Shown here piece after piece: positions 1 through 8,027 of a stretch of DNA of 64,000 nucleotides (position 1 is its first letter; the number at the start of each line of letters is the position of its first letter). Origin of the DNA: Neobacillus terrae (GTDB lineage: Bacteria > Bacillota > Bacilli > Bacillales > Cytobacillaceae); NCBI RefSeq assembly GCF_011393025.1, contig NZ_JAAOEO010000005.1, positions 186,001 through 250,000 on the forward strand, given 5' to 3'. A program made the translations under genes and the position numbers. Under the pieces are notes generated by a model. The model was not told the origin of the DNA. It searched no databases and saw only the letters and a list, made by a program, of their open reading frames with translations.

Positions 1-197
1 GTTCCGCCTCTTTTTAACCTTCCGCTTTCAATTGCATCTCTTAGAAGCTCCTGACCTAATCGGTCTTTCACACTTCCTCCTGGATTCATAAATTCAAGCT
101 TGGCAAAAATATGGACACCTTCCGGCAAAGAAAAGCTGTTTATTTCTACAATTGGAGTATTTCCGATTATTGAATGGATATCTTTAAATACCTTCAT
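1..197 (-). CDS. mccA: MccA-like cysteine synthase / cystathionine beta-synthase, N-terminal part only
   Basis: The 65 visible codons start MKVFKDIHSIIGNTPIVE and include NPGGSVKDRLG, the PLP-lysine region of the cysteine synthase / cystathionine beta-synthase family. The N-terminus resembles B. subtilis MccA (YrhA), which condenses O-acetylserine with homocysteine in reverse transsulfuration. The gene runs off the left edge, so the rest is unseen. It lies downstream of yrrT on the same strand, as in the B. subtilis yrrT-mtnN-mccA-mccB operon, but only about 80 bp separate the two and mtnN is not between them. OAS-thiol-lyase (CysK) is the main alternative; the neighbour favours MccA. Confidence 0.75.
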   Translation of the reverse strand, partial: MKVFKDIHSIIGNTPIVEINSFSLPEGVHIFAKLEFMNPGGSVKDRLGQELLRDAIESGRLKRGG

Positions 198-276
198 ACA
201 AACACCCTTTCCGGGCTATTGATTTATTTCTTTTTATTATTTTGCCACTTCTAACATCAGAAATAGCTGGAAAGGT

Positions 277-915
277 TTATAATTTAACACCCTCCATAAT
301 CCAGACAAAATCATTGCATCGAAAAAAAGATACTAAAAAACCGTTTTTCTCCATCATTCCTTTTAAAATGGGAATGGTCGAATAGTATTCGGACTGCAGA
401 TTGCTCGCAAGATTATGGAAGCCTTTTTCCTTTGCATTGTTAATTGCTTTTAAATAATCTTTTTCGGATTCATACATTGTATCAGCGAACACTATTTTAC
501 CTTCTTTAGGCAAAAGTTTGCCATAAAGGCTAATCGCTTCCTCTTTTTCTACATCAGTTAAATGATGAAAAGCATATGAACTGACAATGGACATAACGTT
601 ATTTAGCTCAGGAAATACCAGGAAGTCGCCATCCATAACTTCCGCATGTCTTCCCAGTTTTTCTTTTGCAATTTTCCTCATCGGTTTTGATGGTTCTATT
701 CCTGTTACTTTATGCCCTTTCTCGAGCAGCTTAACAGTAATATTGCCTGTTCCTACACCGAACTCCACAACATTTCCCCTTGAACGTAAAGCCACTTCCT
801 CCAGAATTTTATCGTATTTCTTAAATACCTCTTTATATTCCTCATCTTGCCCCAATACTGAAGCATCATAAGAATCGGCCCATTCTTCAAAAACATCCAG
901 AAATTCTCTTCCCAT
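277..915 (-). CDS. yrrT: YrrT-like SAM-dependent methyltransferase
   Basis: A 212-residue class I methyltransferase. Motif I (EFGVGTGNIT) sits near residue 50, followed by an acidic GIEPS motif and a D-rich motif. The start GREFLDVFEEWADSYD is typical of B. subtilis YrrT, a putative methyltransferase of the methionine-to-cysteine conversion operon. I chose the ATG at 915 because AGAGGTG lies 8 nt upstream; a GTG three codons earlier is possible but badly spaced. Its substrate is unknown. Co-transcription with the downstream mccA-like gene is inferred from strand and an 80-bp gap. Confidence 0.8.
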   Translation of the reverse strand: MGREFLDVFEEWADSYDASVLGQDEEYKEVFKKYDKILEEVALRSRGNVVEFGVGTGNITVKLLEKGHKVTGIEPSKPMRKIAKEKLGRHAEVMDGDFLVFPELNNVMSIVSSYAFHHLTDVEKEEAISLYGKLLPKEGKIVFADTMYESEKDYLKAINNAKEKGFHNLASNLQSEYYSTIPILKGMMEKNGFLVSFFRCNDFVWIMEGVKL

Positions 916-936
916 TTCCTTCACACCTCTGGTAAA

Positions 937-953
937 CTTATAAATCCTATAAG
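937..953. promoter_or_regulatory. Inverted repeat upstream of yrrT, possible operator
   Basis: CTTATA and TATAAG flank AATCC (937-942 and 948-953), between the yrrT start and its presumed promoter. In B. subtilis this operon is repressed by CymR; I cannot confirm that this repeat is a CymR site. Confidence 0.25.
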
Positions 954-1104
954 CATACTATGTTTTAAAAGAAAACCTGTTCTCAATTTAACATAATGAT
1001 CTTGTATTATCAATTCGAATCATCCAAAGACCTATACTTCCCAGGCAGAAAGGTGTTAGTCCCCCCCTGGCATACTATTCTGCTTCGAATGAAATCAAGC
1101 TGCC

Positions 1105-1284
1105 CTTATTGTCAGATGCCCACAGCAAATCATCGAAAAAATCATGCACCATTAGGAGCTTTTCGGCCACAGCGTTTTTAGCACAAATGGATATCAGCGG
1201 ACTTCCCTATAAAAAACGGCTGAAAACATAGAACGATTAGCAGCAGAAGTTGTTCCTGTTATCCGAAAAGAGACGAGGAAATAA
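1105..1284 (+). pseudogene. C-terminal remnant of an LLM-class flavin-dependent oxidoreductase
   Basis: Read across several frames, the stretch gives pieces such as PQQIIEKIMHH, ELFGHS, FLAQMDISGLPYKK and AENIERLAAEVVPVIRKE, in the order expected for the C-terminus of bacterial luciferase-like monooxygenases. At least one in-frame TAG and two frameshifts separate the pieces, and no N-terminal part is present. It ends against the yhgE terminator. The identification rests on remembered family sequence and is moderate. Confidence 0.45.
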
Positions 1285-1317
1285 AAAAGAGGCGGACCTT
1301 TAATTGGTCCGTCCTTC
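1284..1317 (-). terminator. Intrinsic terminator of yhgE
   Basis: On the minus strand GGACGGACC and GGTCCGCC arms are followed by CTCTTTTTT, directly after the yhgE stop codon. Confidence 0.85.
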
Positions 1318-1319
1318 TC

Positions 1320-3662
1320 CTATACTTCTTGCACCTGTATATTAGGCTGGCGCTTGAATTTCGCAATAAAGAAAGTTAATGTGGCAGCTAGGAATAAAGC
1401 AAAGAAGATGGCAATATGTCCAATGCTATCCCACATAAATCCAAAATCTCCTGTTGAAATTACCGATCTAAATCCAGAAATTGAATAGGTCATTGGCAAG
1501 TAGTGCATGATGTCTTGCAGGAATTTAGGACTTAGTTCAATTGGATACGTTCCCGCACTGCCTGTTAATTGCAAAATCAAGATAATAACAGCCAGGAAAC
1601 GTCCCGGATTATCAAGCACAGTAACAAGGAATTGAACAATAGCTAGGAATGTCCAGCTTGTAAAAATAGTTAGCATGATAAAATAGGGAACACTCTTTAC
1701 TTCAAGCCCAAGGCCCAACAACATGATAGCATCCACTAATAGCGCCTGGCCAATTCCCACCGCTAAAATAACCCCTGCTTTACCCATAAACCAGCTGAAT
1801 CCGCTCTTCGGTTTTGAGGCTGGGTCAAACATTGGAAAAATAACTGAGAGCATAAGCGCACCAACAAATAGACTTAATGACAAGAAATAAGGTGCCAATC
1901 CAGTTCCGTATGTTGGAACATGGTTCATTTTCTTATCCTCAACATTTACTGGCTTTGCAAACATATCATAAACATGTTTGTTGGCTTTCACCTCACCAGC
2001 TTCTTTAGCTCCGCTTCCCAGCTGGTCGCTCAATTCTTTTGAGCCATTGGAAAGTTTATTCATGCCATTTGATAACTCATTTGAACCATTTGACAGGCTG
2101 GTCATTCCGCTATTCAATTCTTTTTGTCCTCTATAAAGCGAAGTTGTACCATCTGTCAGTTGTTTTGATCCCTGTGCAAGTTTATTGGTTCCGTTTTGCA
2201 TTAAAGCAGAGCCGGAAGCTAATTGCCCTAATCCTGAAGTTAGGGAACTGCTGCCATTCTCAATCTGGCTAAAACCTTGTTGGGCTTCATCAAGCTTGGA
2301 ACCAAACTGGGCAAGCCCCTGCTTTAACTGTTCCTGTCCACCAGTCAGCTTATTAGCTCCTCCTGATAATAGGTTTATCCCATCTTCTAACTTTTGTTGG
2401 CCTTGATTTAACCTATTAGCACCTGCAGCCAATGAGTCGGAACCTTGTTTAATTAGCTCAGCATTGCTTGCCAAAGAACCAACACCGCCGGCTACCTGCT
2501 GGCTTCCGTCCGATAATTGAGAAAGATTTTCCTCAACTATTTTTAATTCTGCCTGTTCCTTTGGATTAAGCGTACCTTTTTCCATCTCTTTTACATTTGC
2601 GAGCAGATCCTGTAAACCGTTACTAACCTTATCAGCACCCGCTTTGGTTTTATCTGCCCCATTCTTCCATTCTCCAACGGAAGAAGAGAGTCCAGAGGCA
2701 CCTTCTGCAATACTTTTTGAACCATTTTGCAGTTCAGGCATACTTCCCGCGGCTGAAGCTAAGCCATCAGATAATTGCTTTGTTCCAGCCTCCGATTGCG
2801 TTGCACCTGCTAACAGCTTAGTATTCGCCTCTTTCATTTGCCCGAGGCCCGTGCTGAATTGCTGCAATCCGCTTTGAAGCTGTTGTGAACCAGAAGAAGC
2901 AGAATCTACTCCTTTAGAGAAAGCAACTGATTTTTCTGCTAGAACCTCAAGATTTTGTTCTAACGTCTTGGCACCTGAATTAACCGTCTTTGCCCCGTCC
3001 TCTAAATTGGTTGTGCCGTTTCCCGCTGTTTTAATTCCTTCAGTTAGACGATTTGCACCATCCTTGGCGTCGGTAATACCTTTATGGAGTTCTCCGGCAC
3101 CGTTACTAGCCTTATTCAACCCTTCTGCTACATCTTTTAAAGATTTGAACATAGACTCAGCATACGTTTTCGTTACAGAGCCTGAAACTTCTTCTTTTAT
3201 TTTTTCAATGGCTGAGTCACCAATTTTTGAGGACAAATAGTTGTTACCTTCATTAACTGTATAGATTAAATTGAGTTTTTTTGGATGATCACTTTGCAGT
3301 GTCGTTGCATTTTTTGAAAAATCTTCAGGTATTTCAATTTCTAAATAATAATCCTGATCTTTCAGGCCTTTTTTAGCCCTGCTTGCACTGACAAATTCCC
3401 AATTAAAGGTTTCTTTCTTTTTTAAATTCTTAACTAAATCATCGCCAATTTTTAACTGCTTGCTATTGTAAACGGCACCCTGGTCATTGTTTACAATTGC
3501 AACTGGCATTCTGTCCAAATGGGCATATGGATTCCAAAAAGCCCATAAGTAAGTTCCGCTGTAAAGCACCGGAATCGTCATCACACCGATAATGGGGATT
3601 AGCAACTTCCGCGTGCGAAGGATCCGCATAAATTCACTTTTTATCGATGCGAAAGCATTCAT
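1320..3662 (-). CDS. yhgE: YhgE/Pip-family membrane protein (ABC-2 permease-like)
   Basis: A 780-residue protein with one N-terminal membrane segment (about residues 17-35), a very long extracytoplasmic region rich in tandem LxxGxxxLxxG-type repeats (about residues 180-560), and five C-terminal membrane segments, the layout of YhgE/Pip proteins. Relatives include B. subtilis YhgE, the lactococcal phage-infection protein Pip and EsaA/YueB of type VII secretion. Its substrate is unknown. The ATG at 3662 has GAGGTG six nt upstream and is preferred to the GTG at 3671. A TetR gene lies directly upstream on the same strand, as in B. subtilis yhgD-yhgE, with its own operator-like repeat between. Confidence 0.85.
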   Translation of the reverse strand: MNAFASIKSEFMRILRTRKLLIPIIGVMTIPVLYSGTYLWAFWNPYAHLDRMPVAIVNNDQGAVYNSKQLKIGDDLVKNLKKKETFNWEFVSASRAKKGLKDQDYYLEIEIPEDFSKNATTLQSDHPKKLNLIYTVNEGNNYLSSKIGDSAIEKIKEEVSGSVTKTYAESMFKSLKDVAEGLNKASNGAGELHKGITDAKDGANRLTEGIKTAGNGTTNLEDGAKTVNSGAKTLEQNLEVLAEKSVAFSKGVDSASSGSQQLQSGLQQFSTGLGQMKEANTKLLAGATQSEAGTKQLSDGLASAAGSMPELQNGSKSIAEGASGLSSSVGEWKNGADKTKAGADKVSNGLQDLLANVKEMEKGTLNPKEQAELKIVEENLSQLSDGSQQVAGGVGSLASNAELIKQGSDSLAAGANRLNQGQQKLEDGINLLSGGANKLTGGQEQLKQGLAQFGSKLDEAQQGFSQIENGSSSLTSGLGQLASGSALMQNGTNKLAQGSKQLTDGTTSLYRGQKELNSGMTSLSNGSNELSNGMNKLSNGSKELSDQLGSGAKEAGEVKANKHVYDMFAKPVNVEDKKMNHVPTYGTGLAPYFLSLSLFVGALMLSVIFPMFDPASKPKSGFSWFMGKAGVILAVGIGQALLVDAIMLLGLGLEVKSVPYFIMLTIFTSWTFLAIVQFLVTVLDNPGRFLAVIILILQLTGSAGTYPIELSPKFLQDIMHYLPMTYSISGFRSVISTGDFGFMWDSIGHIAIFFALFLAATLTFFIAKFKRQPNIQVQEV

Positions 3663-3699
3663 TATATTCACCTCATTGATAGTCTTGTTGTAATCTAAT

Positions 3700-3722
3700 T
3701 GACTAAAAACCTCATTTAGTCA
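3700..3722. promoter_or_regulatory. Operator-like inverted repeat in front of yhgE
   Basis: TGACTAAA, 7 nt, TTTAGTCA: a perfect 8-bp inverted repeat between the TetR gene and yhgE. The inner TGAC and GTCA are 15 nt apart, exactly as in the repeat upstream of the TetR gene at 4330-4360, which suggests both bind that regulator. Confidence 0.6.
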
Positions 3723-3744
3723 TTTTTCAGCAAAAAAAGAAACT

Positions 3745-4311
3745 CTAATCCGAAAGTCGTTTTAATAAAAATACCTTCATTATTTCTGCGATTTTTTCGG
3801 AACTTAAAGCTTCGTGATTCTTTTCCCAATCCGATACTAGAGCAATGTATAGCTTAAACAGCAAAAAACTAGTTATCTCCAGGTCAGTCTGCAAAATCGT
3901 ATGATTAACGCCCTCTAGTTTATGCTTAATATAAGCAATGATTTCATTCTCTATATGCTGAAGCATTTCCGTAACCGCTAATGTCCCCATCTCTTTCTCT
4001 TCCTGGATTAGTTTGATCATGAGCAAATGCTCCGAGCGGAACTCAAGCATCCGAAATAAAGCACGATGGACATTTTCCGTAAAGGGCAGTCCTGGCTGAA
4101 TTACAGCCTCCGCCTCTGCTTTCATCTCGTGTACTAAGGTAGAAGCAATTTCAGCAAATAACTCTTCCTTGTTTTTAAAAAAGGTATAAATGGTGCCTTT
4201 GCCCACACTAGCTAGTTTTGCGACCTGATCCATTGTTGTCGCTTTATAACCAAACAAAGAAAAGGATTTTTCAGCGGCCTCAACAATTAACTTTCTGCGA
4301 TCTATTCCCAT
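3745..4311 (-). CDS. yhgD: TetR/AcrR-family repressor (YhgD-like)
   Basis: A 188-residue regulator. Residues 1-50 form the TetR helix-turn-helix (LFGYKATTMDQVAKLASVGKGTIYTFFKNKEEL); the rest is a helical ligand/dimer domain. AGAGGTG lies 5 nt upstream of the ATG. Its position directly upstream of yhgE on the same strand matches the B. subtilis pair. Two TGAC-N15-GTCA repeats, one before this gene and one before yhgE, suggest it represses both itself and yhgE. The ligand is unknown. Confidence 0.85.
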   Translation of the reverse strand: MGIDRRKLIVEAAEKSFSLFGYKATTMDQVAKLASVGKGTIYTFFKNKEELFAEIASTLVHEMKAEAEAVIQPGLPFTENVHRALFRMLEFRSEHLLMIKLIQEEKEMGTLAVTEMLQHIENEIIAYIKHKLEGVNHTILQTDLEITSFLLFKLYIALVSDWEKNHEALSSEKIAEIMKVFLLKRLSD

Positions 4312-4329
4312 AACTTCACCTCTAAAATC

Positions 4330-4360
4330 AAAATGACTATTTTTGTTTTTTGGTCATTTT
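4330..4360. promoter_or_regulatory. Operator-like inverted repeat in front of the TetR gene
   Basis: AAAATGAC and GTCATTTT are separated by 15 nt, 19 nt upstream of the TetR start. It shares the TGAC-N15-GTCA spacing with 3700-3722, consistent with autoregulation. Confidence 0.55.
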
Positions 4361-4411
4361 TAATACTGTATTAATATACCACACTGTTTTTTGGGATTCA
4401 ACCATAAGAAA

Positions 4412-4436
4412 ATAAAAAAACCGCCCTGTTGAGCGG
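4412..4436 (-). terminator. Intrinsic terminator of the AI-2E-family gene
   Basis: On the minus strand ACCGC, an 8-nt... loop region, GCGGT is followed by TTTTTTTATTTT immediately after the stop at 4437. Confidence 0.85.
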
Positions 4437-5453
4437 TCATATTTCTTTGGTTTCTACATTGAAAAGGTCTAACAAAAACATGAGCAAAGGAATCCCTAAT
4501 AACATTCCCCATACCCCTAAATAATGCTCAGATATGATTAAGGTTAAAAAAGCCAGGAAAATAGGAAGTTTAGTCGCTTGTGACATTAATTTCGGGTTAA
4601 GAACATAGCTCTCCAAGGCGTGAAGAATCAAAATCAGAACCACTACCGATAAGACTTTTGATATACCGCCGATTGTAAACGCAATAATAGCAAGCGGTAC
4701 AAAAGAAATGATGGCTCCAACTACTGGTATCAGTCCCAAAATAAACATCATAACACCAAGGCCGATAACCTGATGAAATCCAAGTATTGTTAAACCAATA
4801 ATCGATAAAACAGCATTTATCAGGGAAATAAGAATTTGCAGCTGGAGAACCCGGCCAAAGGTATTGGCAAAATTCGTCCCTAAGTATTTGTAATACGAAT
4901 AGAAAAAATGGATATTACTTGTTTCTAGTTTTTTGCAAAAATCTGCTATCTCTTTTTTACCAATTAATAAGAAAAAGCTTAAAAGGAAAGCCAACACCAA
5001 TTGAAGACTGAATTCACTTACATGCGGGATAGCATGAATGATTGATGTGACAGCTTCTTTTGCATACGATTCCAAATTTATGTCTTTTAAAAATGCTTCA
5101 ATTCTTGGATTTAACTGATTCGTATATTTGTCGATATTAAACGAAGCTATATTTTTGGCTATTCCGCTTAATTCTTTTGCTGAACGTGTGATATATCGTG
5201 TCAAACCGAAAATGACGGCGAAAAGAATAACAGCATACATCACAACGGTGATCAACTTCTCTTTGACCGGTACCACTTTTGAAATGGTTTTACGGAGAAC
5301 TTGTTGAAGACTGTTAAAGAGATATGAAAAAATAAAGGTCAATAACAATAAATTCAACAACCCTCTAATACTGTACAAAACAATTACCAGCAATACCAAA
5401 GCAATTACCTTTTTGACTCCATTGTCTTTAAAAAAACTTTTCAAAAGCTCCAT
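4437..5453 (-). CDS. AI-2E family transporter (PerM/UPF0118)
   Basis: A 338-residue polytopic membrane protein with the pattern of the AI-2 exporter superfamily: two to three N-terminal segments, a soluble stretch (about residues 85-150), then a C-terminal bundle containing GLGVMMFILGLIPVVGAII and the NPKLMSQ region. B. subtilis has several paralogues (YueF, YtvI, YubA, YrrI, YdbI); I cannot say which is closest. Family members have been linked to AI-2 export and Na+/Li+ export, and the substrate here is not evident. GAGGAA lies 4 nt upstream of the ATG. It has its own terminator and looks monocistronic. Confidence 0.8.
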   Translation of the reverse strand: MELLKSFFKDNGVKKVIALVLLVIVLYSIRGLLNLLLLTFIFSYLFNSLQQVLRKTISKVVPVKEKLITVVMYAVILFAVIFGLTRYITRSAKELSGIAKNIASFNIDKYTNQLNPRIEAFLKDINLESYAKEAVTSIIHAIPHVSEFSLQLVLAFLLSFFLLIGKKEIADFCKKLETSNIHFFYSYYKYLGTNFANTFGRVLQLQILISLINAVLSIIGLTILGFHQVIGLGVMMFILGLIPVVGAIISFVPLAIIAFTIGGISKVLSVVVLILILHALESYVLNPKLMSQATKLPIFLAFLTLIISEHYLGVWGMLLGIPLLMFLLDLFNVETKEI

Positions 5454-5997
5454 GTGTTTCCTCTTTCCTATACTATTGATAGATACAGTATATCAATAAC
5501 TCTGCTTACATTTTATAGAAAAATCATTAACCAAGCAAAAAAGACCGACTAAAGGTCATTTTGTTTGAAAAATCAAAGACACTTTCTTATCGAACAACCA
5601 TGATTTGTACAGAATTATCCGGATGAACGGCCTTTTACTTACTAGGGAAGCCAGATTCGTTGTTCAAAGACCTTCAAGTGCTCAAAACCCTTAAACCAAT
5701 TCCACATTCTTACACTATTGATCAGCCAGGCATTAGAGTAATTTTGTAATTATCAATCACAAGAATCATAAAAGTACTCCATTTCGCATTTACATAGTTT
5801 TAACGGAAGCCTCTATTTGTTTCCTTTTTTTAATCCAACTTAGAAACTCGGTCACAAAAGGCTACCTACCCATCATAATATGAAGGCAGTTTTAAACAAT
5901 TCCCTTTTTTATAGAACAATTTACATAAGGAAAATAAGACCAATTATTAGTGTAAGAGATTATAATAGTATATAAATATCACAAATGGGGTGTTTGG
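5454..5997. other. Intergenic region without a recognisable gene
   Basis: 544 bp with many stops in all frames. The minus strand has a 34-codon open stretch (around 5640-5745) with no usable start. A GACC/GGTC hairpin lies near 5548-5563. A -10-like TATAAT at about 5961-5966 probably belongs to the downstream protease gene. Confidence 0.4.
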
Positions 5998-7077
5998 TTG
6001 GAAAGCAAAAGTAAAAACAAAACGGTATGGGGAAGCCTGATTGCTTTAGGAACTTTTTTCGCTGGAAAACTTAAATTTCTTGCTTTTTTTGCAAAGCTTA
6101 TAAAGTTTAAAACATTAATTTCCATGTTCATTTCTGTGGGGGTTTATGCACTTGCGTATGGTTGGAAATTTGCCGTTGGGTTCGTCTATTTATTGTTCAT
6201 GCATGAAATGGGTCATTTAATTGCCATGAAGAATAAAGGCTTTCCGGTAAAACCTGCGATTTTTATTCCATTTGTAGGGGCTGTTATTAGCGTGGATCCA
6301 AGGCAGATTCCCAATGCGAAAGTAGAATCCTATATTGCGTTCGGCGGTCCTATCCTTGGGTCAATCGCATTCCTTCCCTTTGCCGGATTGTATTGGGCAA
6401 CGAATGAACCTCTTTGGGGTGTGTTAATGTTTGTTGGTGCCTTCCTAAACTTTTTCAATCTTGCTCCAGTTTCCCCGCTCGATGGCGGAAGAATTGTTGG
6501 TGTATTATCACCGAAAATTTGGTTTTTAGGTCTTTTAGGAATGGCTGTGTACACATACTTCAATCCAAGCATTATTATGTTTCTAATCCTCATATTTGGC
6601 ATAACTGCTCTTTTCGATCGACGAAAACAAATCCTGCATCATGATCTTTTGATAGATCAAATTGCTTTTTTAGAAAAAGAGCTTTTTGCCGGTTGGGGAA
6701 ACCCGGAAGAAAACGAATGGATTTTAACTCAAATCCAACAAGAAGAAAGAAGATTGGAGAATCTTGACTATTTCAAGAAACGGAAGCTGAAAATACAAAT
6801 GGAATTGATAAAATACAAGAAAAAAGTGCTCGAAGAAAAGGACAACAGTCTCAAAAGTTATAACGCTGAACTTTTAATGGAACAATTCGAAAAAAATCTT
6901 TCTGCCGATTTAAAAAACTTCAAATCTGAATTAAACAGGCTGAAAGGCTACTATAAAACGGATGCTAAAACCAAATGGGCTGTTCTTATAACCTATCTTG
7001 TTTTAGTTATATTTCTAGCAATATTCGTGGGATATGGTCACAGCATCATGGAAGCACACAGGGATGTTATCAGATAA
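5998..7077 (+). CDS. Site-2 protease family intramembrane metalloprotease (M50)
   Basis: A 359-residue membrane protein. HEMGH at residues 69-73 is the zinc-binding HExxH motif and SPLDGGRI near residue 160 supplies the third ligand, the hallmark of S2P/M50 rhomboid-independent intramembrane proteases. Five or so membrane segments are followed by a charged coiled-coil region (about 215-325) and one more C-terminal segment. The start is a TTG with GGGGTG 5 nt upstream; no better in-frame ATG exists nearby. It stands alone, so its substrate cannot be guessed from context; it is not the RseP/RasP subtype because no PDZ domain is seen. Confidence 0.85.
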   Translation: MESKSKNKTVWGSLIALGTFFAGKLKFLAFFAKLIKFKTLISMFISVGVYALAYGWKFAVGFVYLLFMHEMGHLIAMKNKGFPVKPAIFIPFVGAVISVDPRQIPNAKVESYIAFGGPILGSIAFLPFAGLYWATNEPLWGVLMFVGAFLNFFNLAPVSPLDGGRIVGVLSPKIWFLGLLGMAVYTYFNPSIIMFLILIFGITALFDRRKQILHHDLLIDQIAFLEKELFAGWGNPEENEWILTQIQQEERRLENLDYFKKRKLKIQMELIKYKKKVLEEKDNSLKSYNAELLMEQFEKNLSADLKNFKSELNRLKGYYKTDAKTKWAVLITYLVLVIFLAIFVGYGHSIMEAHRDVIR

Positions 7078-7380
7078 AAAGAAGAGATTTAATGGAGAAG
7101 GGGTTATAGGAGCCATGTAAGTGCTAAACTGGGGATAAATACTTTAAGAAAACAACTTCCTGGGTAAACTCTTAGTAACATGGTGCTTTGTTACTTGAAA
7201 ATACTGTGAGGCAAGAGCTTTATGTTATCGCTGAGAGTGGCGGGCCACAAGCGCGAGGCGCCGAAGCTAATTAGTTTTTTAATTCCAATAATATAATACA
7301 TTCGATAAAGGAAACTTTATCCCTTTTCATTTCATGACCTGGAATTTCAAGCACATAAAAGTGCATTAACAAGTGATTCG

Positions 7381-7640
7381 GTGCAATAGCCAATCTCGGC
7401 GTGCATTAAGAAATCTTTTTATGCATTCCTTATTTGCAATCATGCATTCCTTCCTTGAAATCGTGCATTTCTATTAAAAAATCATGCATTCATTTCTCGA
7501 TTTCGTGCATTTCTATTAAAAAATCGTGCATTACTTTCACATGGTTCTTCATTTCTTTTTAAAATTTTTTCATTTCTTTTAAATAGCTCTTAAATTCTAT
7601 CGTAAAATACTTCATTTCTATTTAAATGTTCTTTTTTCCC
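7381..7640. repeat. Array with an exact 21-bp period (TGCATT units)
   Basis: TGCATT starts at 7402, 7422, 7443, 7464, 7485, 7506 and 7527; the phase continues with TCATTTC at 7549, 7570 and 7612. A typical unit core is TTTCTATTAAAAAATCGTGC. Spacing is 21 bp throughout except one 20-bp step. The same unit occurs inverted at 57440-57590. No open frame of useful length crosses the array on either strand. Confidence 0.8.
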
Positions 7641-7699
7641 TTCAAAAAGTCCCACTTTTTCCACAAGACGGGGGTTTTTAACAGAAAGTGTGTTCAAAG

Positions 7700-7790
7700 T
7701 TATTTTGATGTTGACTTAGAAAAACTAGGCCTTTGCCTAAAGGACTTCGCGATGCCCTAGTTCTGATTATGCCTTCAGCATTTATAATTA
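7700..7790. repeat. Dispersed palindromic repeat, degenerate copy
   Basis: Contains the block AAAACTAGGCCTTTGCC followed by a CCTAGTTCTG arm and a TTATGCC-type end, related to copies at 15966, 21048 and 39034. The arms pair only imperfectly here. Confidence 0.4.
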
Positions 7791-7792
7791 GT

Positions 7793-7820
7793 TTCAAAAG
7801 AGGACCTTTTTACAGGTCCT
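7793..7820 (-). terminator. Intrinsic terminator after the 66-codon membrane gene / ansAB
   Basis: AGGACC, 8-nt loop, GGTCCT on the minus strand, followed by CTTTTG. Confidence 0.7.
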
Positions 7821-7826
7821 CCATTT

Positions 7827-8027
7827 TTATGATGTTTGCCTGAATTCTTCTAATTTCCTCTTCCCTATTCCAAACGCAAAATACCTAATCGTAATAAGGA
7901 CTAAAAATACAATTCCAGCAATAAGTGAAATACGGGTATCCTTTTTAAACCACATACCTACTAATAGAGTACCAAGAAAACCTTCTTCCTTTAAAGCCTG
8001 TGTAATATTTTCTAGGAAGCTATTAAT
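7827..8027 (-). CDS. Small membrane protein, start codon uncertain (ATT?)
   Basis: A 66-codon frame overlapping the ansB stop. It reads a short amphipathic helix (SFLENITQALKEEGFLG), a membrane segment (SLIAGIVFLVLITIRYFAF) and a basic tail. An in-frame TAG precedes it, and no ATG, GTG or TTG is available before residue 25. AGAAAGG stands directly before an ATT codon that would be the start, so either ATT is used or the normal start was lost by mutation. The hydrophobic pattern and position before a terminator suggest a real gene co-transcribed with ansAB. Confidence 0.4.
   Translation of the reverse strand: MNSFLENITQALKEEGFLGTLLVGMWFKKDTRISLIAGIVFLVLITIRYFAFGIGKRKLEEFRQTS

Noticed and set aside
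996..1181. A 61-codon plus-strand frame
   Set aside because: It overlaps the flavin oxidoreductase remnant in another frame and lacks a ribosome site.
2039..3240. Several long frames on the plus strand inside yhgE
   Set aside because: They are shadows of the strongly repetitive yhgE coding sequence.
5725..5769. Minus-strand start MILVIDNY, resembling the first residues of glutamine amidotransferases (TrpG/PabA)
   Set aside because: The frame ends after 15 codons and nothing downstream in any frame continues the family. Eight residues are too few.
7381..7640. CRISPR array
   Set aside because: The period is 21 bp with a conserved 6-bp core and no repeat of 24-37 bp with unique spacers; no cas genes are in the window.
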